Assembly: GCA_963977795.1 (NCBI GenBank)
Contig: CAXBRB010000059.1
Location: 1 to 12,706, forward strand
Length of the DNA stretch: 12,706 nucleotides
Direction: 5' to 3'
Origin: Bog-756 sp963977795
Lineage (GTDB): Bacteria; Actinomycetota; Acidimicrobiia; Acidimicrobiales; RAAP-2
Position 1 is the stretch's first letter. Each line of letters begins with the position of its first letter. Both the position numbers and the translations under genes were made by a program. Positions 6,324 to 12,179 of the stretch are shown here, piece after piece. The notes below the pieces were generated by a model. The model was not told where the DNA came from. It was given only the letters and a program-made list of their open reading frames with translations, and ran no database searches.

Positions 6324-7949
6324 ATGGCAAAGACTGAAGTCATCGCACGAGTTCTTGAAGGTGATCGACTGGAATGTGAGATCACCGCTCCGGAGAATCG
6401 GAAGTTGACGCTAAGCGGATCCACGTCGGACGTGGAGCCGAGCGCCAAAGGTTCCTTGGCGCTGAAGAAGAATCCGGCGCTCATTCATAATGCCTGGGCA
6501 TTCGCCAAGTTCACCTACCAGAAGGTGAACCTCCCGACAAAGGATGAACAGCGCAGTGCAGAGAAGAGCGCCAAGGAGTTTCAAGAAGAGGCCGAATGGA
6601 TTGCAGACTTGGCAGTCAGCCCGGAGGAGGAGTGGAGGAAGGCCTGGTGCTCCAGTTGCTTCACCAAGGACATGCATCAGAAGGTGAAGCGTCCGGTTGG
6701 TCAGGTGCCCGCCTACCTATGCAAGAACTGCGGTTCACCCTCCCTCCCGTGCGCCGCTCCGAGTTGCGACCACATGGCCATCCGGGGCCGGGGGATCATC
6801 CGTGTACCGCGCTACTGCGCGGAACATCGCCATGACATACCCGGATTCGACAAGGCAGAGTTCAGGATGGACGCCTTGGGCGACTACCAACAGTTCCTTG
6901 AATTCAACGAGATCAACCTCAGCCGGGCGACGCGGCTCGCCGGAGCGGGTGTCGCTGGCCTGTCCGTGTTCGCAACCGCCGGACTCCTAGCCGCACCAGC
7001 CATCGGCGGTGCCGTTGGCTCCCTTGTCGGAGGGTACTCAGGTGCCGCAGCCTCCAGTTACGGGCTTGCTCTCCTGGGCGGAGGTTCCTTGGCGACTGGT
7101 GGACTTGGAATGGTGGGTGGGACGATGGTCATTGGCACCATCGGCGGGGCACTGGGCTGCGCACTTGGTGCATCTGTCACCAACGCCTACATCCGCGAGG
7201 ACAAGTCGTTCAGGATCGAGACCCTCCAGGAGGGACACGGCGTCCCGGTAGTCGTGTGCAACGGATTCTTGAGCGAATCGGGTGAGGGCTGGGGTGATTG
7301 GAAGAGACTGGTTGGGAAGAGGTATCCCGACTCACCCGTCTACCGCGTGCATTGGGGGGCAAAGGAACTGAAGGACCTTGGCCTCCTTGCGGGACGTGGA
7401 GCAATGGCACTGGCCGCTCCTGCCGCTATCAAGGCGGCTGCGGAAGCGGCCACGAAGGTGGGAGCAAAGAAGCTCGGCCCGATCGGTCCGGTACTCCTCG
7501 CTACTGATCTCGCCAAGAATCCGTGGCATGTCGCAAAGAGCCGCGCCGACAAGACCGGCGTCATCGTTGCGGATCTGATGGCCCGAACCAGAGCAGATTG
7601 CTTCGTCATGGTGGGCCACAGCCTTGGTGCCCGTGTGCTGGCTGTCGCAGCCCAGTCCCTTGGCACCAACTCAGCGGGGCCGACAATCCAAGCCGCACAC
7701 CTTACGGGCGCAGCGATCGGCGCCAAAGGCGACTGGCGCAACTTGACCGCTCGAGTCGACGATGCTGTCTACAACTACTTCTCCACCAACGACAAGGTTC
7801 TTCGATACCTGTACGCCACAGCCATGGGTGGTCAGCGAGCGGCCGGAGCGATTGGCTTCACGGATCCACCGCCCAAACTGAAGAACATTGACGTTTCCAA
7901 GAGTGTCACTCGACACTCTGACTACTACGACGAGGTCACACTCCGTTAG
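6324..7949 (+). CDS. DUF726/TMCO4-like alpha/beta hydrolase with Zn-binding module and hydrophobic segment
   Basis: About 541 residues; numbering here is from the in-frame ATG at 6303 (548 aa). Residues 116-177 hold a Cys-rich module (C116, C119, C140, C143, C150, C155, C172 and nearby His) likely to bind zinc. Residues about 212-292 form a long Gly/Ala-rich hydrophobic stretch able to cross or insert into membranes. The C-terminal part matches the DUF726 hydrolase pattern: VPVVVCNGFLSESGEGW, KNPWHVAKSRADKTG, VGHSLGAR (Ser440), NYFSTNDKVLRYLY (Asp497) and RHSDYYDEV (His538), a full triad. I prefer ATG 6324 because MAKTEVIARVLEG looks like the natural start; ATG 6303 has only a distant GAGGGA. 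Third positions are far less G/C-rich than in flanking genes, indicating transfer. It is the only cargo of the tRNA-bounded island. Lipase or esterase activity at a membrane is inferred; a defence role is speculative. Confidence 0.85.
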   Translation: MAKTEVIARVLEGDRLECEITAPENRKLTLSGSTSDVEPSAKGSLALKKNPALIHNAWAFAKFTYQKVNLPTKDEQRSAEKSAKEFQEEAEWIADLAVSPEEEWRKAWCSSCFTKDMHQKVKRPVGQVPAYLCKNCGSPSLPCAAPSCDHMAIRGRGIIRVPRYCAEHRHDIPGFDKAEFRMDALGDYQQFLEFNEINLSRATRLAGAGVAGLSVFATAGLLAAPAIGGAVGSLVGGYSGAAASSYGLALLGGGSLATGGLGMVGGTMVIGTIGGALGCALGASVTNAYIREDKSFRIETLQEGHGVPVVVCNGFLSESGEGWGDWKRLVGKRYPDSPVYRVHWGAKELKDLGLLAGRGAMALAAPAAIKAAAEAATKVGAKKLGPIGPVLLATDLAKNPWHVAKSRADKTGVIVADLMARTRADCFVMVGHSLGARVLAVAAQSLGTNSAGPTIQAAHLTGAAIGAKGDWRNLTARVDDAVYNYFSTNDKVLRYLYATAMGGQRAAGAIGFTDPPPKLKNIDVSKSVTRHSDYYDEVTLR

Positions 7950-8023
7950 CCGACCCCTTCGTTGACAAGATGTTGACGACACTGCTGCCAGGGCTAAGAC
8001 CATCGGGCCCCAAGAAGCACGAA

Positions 8024-8043
8024 ACCCCCGCCTGAGCAGGGGT
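8024..8043 (-). terminator. Island-borne intrinsic terminator beside tRNA-Arg
   Basis: On the minus strand ACCCCTGC-TCAG-GCGGGGGT forms an 8-bp stem (one G-T pair) with a 4-base loop, followed by TTT. It starts 18 bases after the tRNA 3' end and would terminate the tRNA transcript. It lies about 75 bases after the stop of the plus-strand hydrolase gene and may also slow plus-strand transcription. It differs in sequence from the hairpin beside the left repeat. Confidence 0.7.
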
Positions 8044-8055
8044 ATCGCAGTAATA

Positions 8056-8099
8056 TGCAGCGCGCTCGGCAGGATTCGAACCTGCAACCTTCTGATCCG
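8056..8099 (-). repeat. Right attachment-site copy within the intact tRNA-Arg
   Basis: Perfect 44-bp match to 5822-5865. The identity starts at the second anticodon base and ends 5 bases beyond the tRNA 3' end, so the crossover lay within this segment. Bases just outside differ (8055 A against 5821 G; 8100 T against 5866 A). Confidence 0.85.
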
Positions 8100-8134
8100 T
8101 AGTCAGATGCTCTAGTCCGTTGAGCTACGAGCGC
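8061..8134 (-). tRNA. tRNA-Arg (anticodon ACG)
   Basis: The 74-base cloverleaf folds completely on the minus strand: acceptor GCGCTCG/CGAGCGC; D-arm GCTC-AACGGACTA-GAGC with the invariant GG; anticodon stem TCTGA/TCAGA around loop CTACGGA, giving anticodon ACG; variable AGGTT; T-arm GCAGG-TTCGAAT-CCTGC; discriminator G. CCA is not encoded. After wobble editing of A34 it would read CGN arginine codons. It is the integration target of the adjacent island, which supplies its present 3' half and downstream terminator. A -10-like TAGAGT lies upstream on the minus strand at 8202-8197. Confidence 0.95.
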
Positions 8135-8258
8135 AGGGTGCCTCCCCGCCACGGCGTGACCTGGTTTGGGCCGCAGCCGCTCGGGGACGGTTGCACACTC
8201 TACCCGACCCCGCCCCGACCCCACCACGCCGGCCGGGTCGGCCCGGGACCACCTCCTC

Positions 8259-8264
8259 TACACT
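8259..8264 (+). promoter_or_regulatory. Candidate -10 box (TACACT) for the CoA-transferase
   Basis: TACACT at 8259-8264 is the best -10-like hexamer in the 232 bases between the tRNA and the CoA-transferase. It would give a leader of about 95 bases. There is no convincing -35, so this is weak. Confidence 0.22.
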
Positions 8265-8366
8265 CGCCTCCGGCCGGTCCCGCACCGGCCCGCACCCACG
8301 GCGCACACCGCGGTGGCCAGAGAGGCCCGTCCCCGATGGCACCCCCGCCACACCACAGGAGGCTCC

Positions 8367-9614
8367 ATGCCCACCCACGCCCCGCTCCACGGCATCCGCA
8401 TCCTCGAGGTCTCCGCGCTCGGCCCGGCCGCCATCTCCATGCCCCTCATCGACCTGGGCGCCGAGGTCATCAAGGTGGAGCCGCCAGCCGGCGACTACAT
8501 CCGGGAGATGACCTGGCCCATCGTCGAGGGCGTGTCGCTGATGCACCTCCACCTCAACCGGGGCAAGCGCTCTGTCGTCATGGACCTCCGCAACGCCGAG
8601 GACGTCGAGATCTTCAAGCAGCTGGCCGTCACCTGCGACGTGGTCGTCGAGGCCGGCCGGCCCGGTGTGCTGGCCAAGCGGGGCGTGGGCTGGGACGACC
8701 TGCGGGCCCTCAAGCCCGACCTGGTCTTCTGCACCATCTCCGGCTACGGCATGACCGGTCCCTACAAGGACCTGCCCGCCCACGGCGTGGCCTTCGACAC
8801 CTGGGCCGGCATCGTCTCGCCGGCCGTCGACGACGCCGGCTTCTCCTACCTTCCCGAGCACGCCTCCATGGGCATCCACGCCGGTCCCCTCTTCGGGGCG
8901 CTCGGCATCGTGGCCGCCGTGCTGCGGGCCAAGACCACCGGCGAGGGCTCGTGCTTCGAGATCGCCCAGTCGGACGCCGCCGCAGCCATGGACTGGTACC
9001 GCTCGGAGACATGGAGGGCCTACGAGCGCCCCGAGTCCGAGGTCACCGGGAACAAGGCCGACAACTACGAGCGCCGCGAGCCGGGCACCTCGGGCATGAT
9101 CCACGGCGTCCGCTATCAGGTCTACGAGGCAGCCGACGGGCGCTACGTCCTCTTCATGGCCTCCGAGCAGTCGCTGTGGAAGAACTTCTGCGAGGCGGTC
9201 GAGCGCACGGACCTCTTCGAGCGGTGGCCCGGCTCCAAGTACGCCGACCACGCCGTGGGCAACCTCAAGCTGCGGGCCGAGCTGCGCGACATCTTCCGGA
9301 CCCGCACGTCCAGCGAGTGGATCGCCTATGGCGTGGAGCGCAACTTCCCGGTGGCCCCGGTGAACTCGCCCAAGACCATCGCCGAGGACCCCCAGTTCCA
9401 TGACCGCTTCTCGTGGTATCCGGTCGAGCAGCTGGGTGCCGAGCAGCTCGGGACCCCGCTCAAGTTCCTGGGCGAGGAGCTCCCTGTCCCGGCCCATGCC
9501 CCCACCGTCGGCCAGCACACCGACGAGGTCCTGGCCGACGTGCTCGGCTGGGACGCCGAGCGGGTGGCCGCCGCCCGGGCTGCCGGGGCCCTCGGGGGGA
9601 CGCCGGCCTCCTGA
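8367..9614 (+). CDS. CaiB/BaiF family (class III) CoA-transferase-like protein
   Basis: 415 residues, a usual size for family III CoA-transferases, which move CoA between carboxylic acids; relatives include alpha-methylacyl-CoA racemases. Diagnostic segments are LHGIRILEVSALGPAAISMPLIDLGAEVIKVEPPAGD at the N-terminus (Rossmann-type CoA-binding region), LNRGKRSVVMDLRN, CDVVVEAGRPGVLAKRGVGWDDLRALKPDLVFCTISGYGMTGPYKD, and the ATTGEG-like turn (KTTGEGSCFEIAQSD). ATG 8367 follows AGGAGG (8357-8362). The frame is open back to 8166, but that stretch reads as Pro/Arg-rich noise. The catalytic Asp expected just before the GALGIVAAVLR helix (around residues 167-170) is not visible; the region reads PEHASMGIHAG. 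It could be a racemase, transferase or divergent enzyme; the acyl substrate is unknown. Confidence 0.85.
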   Translation: MPTHAPLHGIRILEVSALGPAAISMPLIDLGAEVIKVEPPAGDYIREMTWPIVEGVSLMHLHLNRGKRSVVMDLRNAEDVEIFKQLAVTCDVVVEAGRPGVLAKRGVGWDDLRALKPDLVFCTISGYGMTGPYKDLPAHGVAFDTWAGIVSPAVDDAGFSYLPEHASMGIHAGPLFGALGIVAAVLRAKTTGEGSCFEIAQSDAAAAMDWYRSETWRAYERPESEVTGNKADNYERREPGTSGMIHGVRYQVYEAADGRYVLFMASEQSLWKNFCEAVERTDLFERWPGSKYADHAVGNLKLRAELRDIFRTRTSSEWIAYGVERNFPVAPVNSPKTIAEDPQFHDRFSWYPVEQLGAEQLGTPLKFLGEELPVPAHAPTVGQHTDEVLADVLGWDAERVAAARAAGALGGTPAS

Positions 9615-9635
9615 GCGGAAGAGGTTGTAGTCGCC

Positions 9636-9663
9636 GTAAGAGTCATACTGGTATGATTCTTAC
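9636..9663. promoter_or_regulatory. Inverted-repeat operator over the vapBC promoter
   Basis: Arms GTAAGAGTCATAC (9636-9648) and GTATGATTCTTAC (9651-9663) match as an inverted repeat at 12 of 13 positions around a TG centre. The right arm contains the -10 box TATGAT, so bound VapB or VapBC would block the promoter directly. This fits the autoregulation known for VapBC loci. Confidence 0.75.
9652..9657 (+). promoter_or_regulatory. -10 box (TATGAT) of leaderless vapBC
   Basis: TATGAT is 7 bases before GTG 9665. A transcript starting at the usual distance would begin at that GTG, giving a leaderless vapB mRNA. The box lies inside the right arm of the operator. The only -35-like hexamer, TTGTAG at 9625-9630, is spaced too far (21 bases). 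Confidence 0.5.
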
Positions 9664-9664
9664 C

Positions 9665-9892
9665 GTGAGGGTGACGAGCAAAGGCCAAGTGACCATCCCC
9701 AAGGACGTCCGGGACCTGCTCGGCATCTGCGAGGGCACCCGTGTGACGTTCACCGTCGAGGGAGACACTGTCGTCATCCGCAAGGACGCCGACGCACCCT
9801 CCCGAGGACGTGTGCTCGCCCAGCGAATGCGGGGCCGGGGTGACATCGCCATGAGCACGGACGAGATCATGGCCCTGACTCGACCCGAATGA
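9665..9892 (+). CDS. vapB: VapB-type antitoxin, AbrB/SpoVT fold
   Basis: 75 residues from GTG 9665. It begins VRVTSKGQVTIPKDVRDLLGI, the canonical AbrB/SpoVT swapped-hairpin DNA-binding domain (about residues 1-45). The C-terminal tail (RGRVLAQRMRGRGDIAMSTDEIMALTRPE) should wrap the toxin. It neutralises VapC and represses its own promoter. An ATG at 9653 would add four residues but falls inside the operator and overlaps the -10 box. GTG 9665 gives both the usual family N-terminus and the leaderless spacing seen for other genes here. The longer open frame upstream (from 9413) is out-of-frame reading of the CoA-transferase. Its stop overlaps the vapC start by 4 bases (ATGA), so the pair is translationally coupled. 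Confidence 0.9.
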   Translation: MRVTSKGQVTIPKDVRDLLGICEGTRVTFTVEGDTVVIRKDADAPSRGRVLAQRMRGRGDIAMSTDEIMALTRPE

Positions 9893-10302
9893 CCGGTCCG
9901 GTCGGCACGCTTGTCGACAGCAACGTCCTCCTTGACCTCTTCACCGATGACCCCCTGTGGTCAAACTGGTCCGCAGAAGCCCTGGGGGACGCAGCCGACC
10001 GGGGACCGCTCGTCATCAACCCCGTGATCTACGCCGAGATCTCGGTGCGTTTCTCCCGGGTGGAGGATCTCGATGATGCCCTGGACGCCGGTGCGCTGCT
10101 CCGGGGCGTGCTTCCCTGGGAAGCGGCGTTCCTTGCCGGGAAGGCCTTCGCCACCTACCGGAGGAGAGGCGGGAGCCGGTCCTCCCCCCTCCCTGACTTC
10201 TTCATCGGCGCCCACGCTGCTGTCGCCTCGCTCGACCTGCTCACCCGGCATACTCGCCGGTACTCCTCTTACTTCCCGACGGTCCGCCTCATCACCCCGT
10301 AG
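9889..10302 (+). CDS. vapC: VapC-type PIN-domain ribonuclease toxin
   Basis: 137 residues, full PIN-domain length. Conserved acidic positions are Asp10 (GTLVDSNVLLDLF), Glu50 (INPVIYAEIS) and Asp103 (SPLPDFFIGAHAAVASLDLLTR), which bind Mg2+ or Mn2+ for RNA cleavage. The C-terminus RRYSSYFPTVRLITP is typical of this VapC subgroup. Where relatives usually have LTRD, this protein has LTRH (His121), so the often-present fourth acidic residue is absent; activity may still be retained with three. VapC toxins cut tRNA or rRNA when VapB is degraded. It overlaps vapB by 4 bases, confirming a two-gene operon under the inverted-repeat operator. Confidence 0.93.
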   Translation: MTGPVGTLVDSNVLLDLFTDDPLWSNWSAEALGDAADRGPLVINPVIYAEISVRFSRVEDLDDALDAGALLRGVLPWEAAFLAGKAFATYRRRGGSRSSPLPDFFIGAHAAVASLDLLTRHTRRYSSYFPTVRLITP

Positions 10303-10349
10303 GCCATCCTGGAGCCCGGCCGACTCCATCGGCGCTTCCGGCCCTCCGT

Positions 10350-10355
10350 TAGGAT
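10350..10355 (+). promoter_or_regulatory. Leaderless -10 box (TAGGAT) for the DUF35/thiolase operon
   Basis: TAGGAT at 10350-10355 is 7 bases before ATG 10363, placing the predicted transcript start at the initiation codon. The context CGTTAGGATCGCCCGCATG resembles CGTAGGATCCGGGCATG at 2622-2638. No ribosome-binding site is seen. Confidence 0.5.
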
Positions 10356-10362
10356 CGCCCGC

Positions 10363-10827
10363 ATGCCCACGGCCAAGACCCGCGTGCCCGCCATCGAGGG
10401 CTGGTTCACCATGGACGAGGACGCTCCGGCGCTCCTCGGCTCCCGGTGCGCCGGCTGCGGGAACGTCGCCTTCCCCAAGGAGACCTTCTTCTGCCGCAAC
10501 CCCGAGTGCCAGAGCCGGGAGTTCGCCGAGGTCCCGCTCAGCCGCTCGGGGACCGTGTGGTCCTACACCGACGCCTGCTACCAGCCGCCGGCCCCCTACG
10601 TGGCCGCCGACCCCTATGTCCCCTTCGCTCTGTGCGCCGTCGAGCTGGCCGCCGAGCAGCTGGTGGTCATGGGCCAGGTCGTGGCCGGGGTGGGCGTGGC
10701 CGACCTCTCGGTGGGCACCGAGGTGGAGCTGGTCCTCGACGTGCTCCACGAGGACGACGAGCACGAGTACCTGGTGTGGAAGTGGCGCCCGGTGGGGGCG
10801 ACGAGCGGGGAGGCGGCCGGTGCCTGA
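10363..10827 (+). CDS. DUF35 Zn-ribbon/OB-fold protein (acyl-CoA-binding partner of thiolase)
   Basis: 154 residues. The N-terminal rubredoxin-like zinc ribbon has Cys29 and Cys32 (SRCAGCG) and Cys44 and Cys49 (FFCRNPEC). An OB-fold follows (about residues 55-145) with SRSGTVWSYT, the YVPFALCAVEL strand, a VVMGQVV strand, and the L.VGTEVELVLDVL block. Such proteins, including ChsH2-type DUF35 partners in steroid side-chain breakdown, pair with thiolase-like lipid-transfer enzymes and bind the acyl-CoA. The gene directly precedes such a thiolase and overlaps it by 8 bases (10820-10827), so the two products very probably form a complex. A leaderless TAGGAT promoter is placed just upstream, making this the first gene of the operon. 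The physiological substrate (fatty acyl, sterol or other) cannot be read here. Confidence 0.9.
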   Translation: MPTAKTRVPAIEGWFTMDEDAPALLGSRCAGCGNVAFPKETFFCRNPECQSREFAEVPLSRSGTVWSYTDACYQPPAPYVAADPYVPFALCAVELAAEQLVVMGQVVAGVGVADLSVGTEVELVLDVLHEDDEHEYLVWKWRPVGATSGEAAGA

Positions 10828-12019
10828 CGACAAGCGGATCGCCGTCCTGGGTGCCGGCATGCACCCGTGGGGCAAGTGGGGCAGGAACTTCGTGGAGTAC
10901 GGCCTGGCCGCCGCCGGGGACGCCCTGGCCGACGCCGGCCTGCCGTGGACGTCGGTGCAGTACGTGGCCGGGGCCGACACCATCCGGAACGGCTACCCGG
11001 GGTTCGTGGCCGGGGCCACCTTCGCCCAGGCCCTCGGCTGGTCCGGGGCCCGGGTCTCCTCGGCCTACGCCGCGTGCGCCTCGGGGGCCCAGGCCATCTC
11101 CAACGCCCGGGCCCAGATCCTGGCCGGCCTGTGCGACGTGGCCCTGGTGGTCGGGGCCGACACCACCCCCAAGGGCTTCTTCAAGCCGGTGGGCGGGGAC
11201 CGCACCGATGACCCGGACTGGCTGCGCTTCCACCTGATGGGGGCCACCAACCCGACCTACTTCGCCCTGTACGCCCGGCGGCGCATGGAGCTCTTCGGGG
11301 CCACCGAGGACGACTTCGCCGCCGTGAAGGTGAAGAACGCCCGCCACGGCCTGGAGAACCCGTATGCCCGCTACCGCAAGGAGGTGACGGCCGAGGAAGT
11401 GCTGGCCTCGCCCATGGTGGCCGACCCGCTGCGCCTGCTGGAGATCTGCGCCACCTCCGACGGCGGGGCCGCCCTGGTGCTGACCTCCATGGAGTTCGCC
11501 CGCCGCCACGCCGGCACCGAGGACCTGGTGACCATCGACGCCGTCTCCACCGTGACCCCCCGGTTCCCCCAGGCCATCATCGAGATGCCCAACTTCTCGA
11601 CCGACTCCTCGGTGGCCGCGGCGGCCGTGGGCCCCACGTTCAAGCAGTCGATCGCCCTGGCCGCCTACGAGGAGGCCGGCATCGCCCCCGAGGACGTGGA
11701 CGTGGCCGAGGTCTACGACCTCTCGTCGGCCCTCGAGCTCGACTGGTACGAGGACATCGCCCTGTGCAAGCAGGGGGAGGCCGAGAAGCTCCTGCGCGAC
11801 GGGGACACCACGCTCGGGGGCCGGGTGCCGGTGAACCCCTCCGGCGGCCTCTCCTGCTTCGGCGAGGCCATCCCCGCCCAGGCCATCGCCCAGGTCTGCG
11901 AGCTCACCTGGCAGCTCCGAGGCCAGGCCACCGGCCGCCAGGTCGAGGGCGCCCGAGTCGGGATCACGGCCAACCAGGGGCTCTTCGGCCACGGGTCGTC
12001 GGTCATCGTCTCCCGGTAG
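10820..12019 (+). CDS. Thiolase-like (SCP-x/lipid-transfer type) enzyme, DUF35 partner
   Basis: 399 residues from GTG 10820, with GGGGAGG at 10807-10813. It has the thiolase fold, with the acylatable cysteine in AAYAACASGAQAISNA (Cys86) and VNPSGGLSCFGEAIPAQA near the C-terminus. In degradative and biosynthetic thiolases the aligned segment reads GHP; here it is G-E349-A350. The final motif is NQGLFGHGSSVIV rather than CxGGGxG, so the catalytic His and the second Cys are missing. This matches the Ltp/SCP-x-like group that works with DUF35 proteins, some of which are retro-aldolases in sterol side-chain degradation. Either thiolysis or aldol cleavage is possible. The frame is open far upstream (to 10073), but that part is a shadow of vapC and DUF35. 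The 8-base overlap with DUF35 implies coupled translation. Confidence 0.88.
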   Translation: MPDDKRIAVLGAGMHPWGKWGRNFVEYGLAAAGDALADAGLPWTSVQYVAGADTIRNGYPGFVAGATFAQALGWSGARVSSAYAACASGAQAISNARAQILAGLCDVALVVGADTTPKGFFKPVGGDRTDDPDWLRFHLMGATNPTYFALYARRRMELFGATEDDFAAVKVKNARHGLENPYARYRKEVTAEEVLASPMVADPLRLLEICATSDGGAALVLTSMEFARRHAGTEDLVTIDAVSTVTPRFPQAIIEMPNFSTDSSVAAAAVGPTFKQSIALAAYEEAGIAPEDVDVAEVYDLSSALELDWYEDIALCKQGEAEKLLRDGDTTLGGRVPVNPSGGLSCFGEAIPAQAIAQVCELTWQLRGQATGRQVEGARVGITANQGLFGHGSSVIVSR

Positions 12020-12026
12020 TGGGACG

Positions 12027-12044
12027 GCGGCCGGTCACGGCCGC
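12027..12044 (+). terminator. GC-rich hairpin after the thiolase
   Basis: A perfect 7-bp stem GCGGCCG (12027-12033) and CGGCCGC (12038-12044) with loop GTCA begins 8 bases after the thiolase stop codon. No T-run follows. Position at the end of the operon supports a terminator. Confidence 0.45.
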
Positions 12045-12128
12045 ATCCGTCGACAGTGCGAGGCGACTGAGGCCAGCGGGGCGCTTCCACCCAGCCATCG
12101 TCCCAGTGTGCACGAAGGATCCGCATCC

Positions 12129-12147
12129 CGTGCATCTCGGCTGCACG
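12129..12147 (-). terminator. Hairpin downstream of the MDR oxidoreductase
   Basis: CGTGCA (12129-12134) pairs perfectly with TGCACG (12142-12147) around a 7-base loop, about 32 bases beyond the minus-strand stop at 12180. The stem is short and lacks a T-run, so this is only a candidate. Confidence 0.28.
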
Positions 12148-12179
12148 CATCTCATCTGCACGGTGCGACACCCCCCGGC

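Larger units (their letters stand above)
5822..8099. mobile_element. Integrase-less tRNA-Arg-targeted mini-island
   Basis: Perfect 44-bp direct repeats at 5822-5865 and 8056-8099 bound about 2.2 kb. The right copy is the 3' half of an intact tRNA-Arg plus 5 bases past its end; the left copy is an orphan tRNA fragment. This is the classic result of tyrosine-recombinase integration into a tRNA 3' half, where the incoming DNA restores the gene. The interior has visibly lower G+C and less biased codons than the flanks (50% at 6481-6540 against 72% at 421-480, by hand count). It contains one clear gene (6324-7949), and no open frame long enough or similar enough to be an integrase, excisionase, replication or mobilisation gene. 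It may be a non-autonomous element moved in trans, or a deletion remnant of a larger island with both ends retained. Confidence 0.8.

Noticed and set aside
5936..6408. Two short plus-strand frames in the island leader as possible excisionase or regulator genes
   Set aside because: There is no helix-turn-helix or other motif, no good ribosome-binding site, and the second overlaps the DUF726 gene in another frame.
7671..8227. Minus-strand open frames over tRNA-Arg (for example starting MQVRILPSALH)
   Set aside because: They are translations of the tRNA and of the complement of the DUF726 gene.
8166..8366. N-terminal extension of the CoA-transferase from 8166
   Set aside because: It is Pro/Arg-rich with no family match. 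AGGAGG before ATG 8367 gives the normal N-terminus LHGIRILEVSALGP.
9413..9664. N-terminal extension of VapB back to 9413
   Set aside because: It overlaps the CoA-transferase coding sequence in another frame and has no homology pattern. The AbrB domain starts at VRVTSKGQ.
10073..10819. Extension of the thiolase frame upstream into vapC and DUF35
   Set aside because: The translation is Ser/Pro/Arg-rich out-of-frame reading of two well-supported genes. GTG 10820 has a good ribosome-binding site and starts the thiolase fold.
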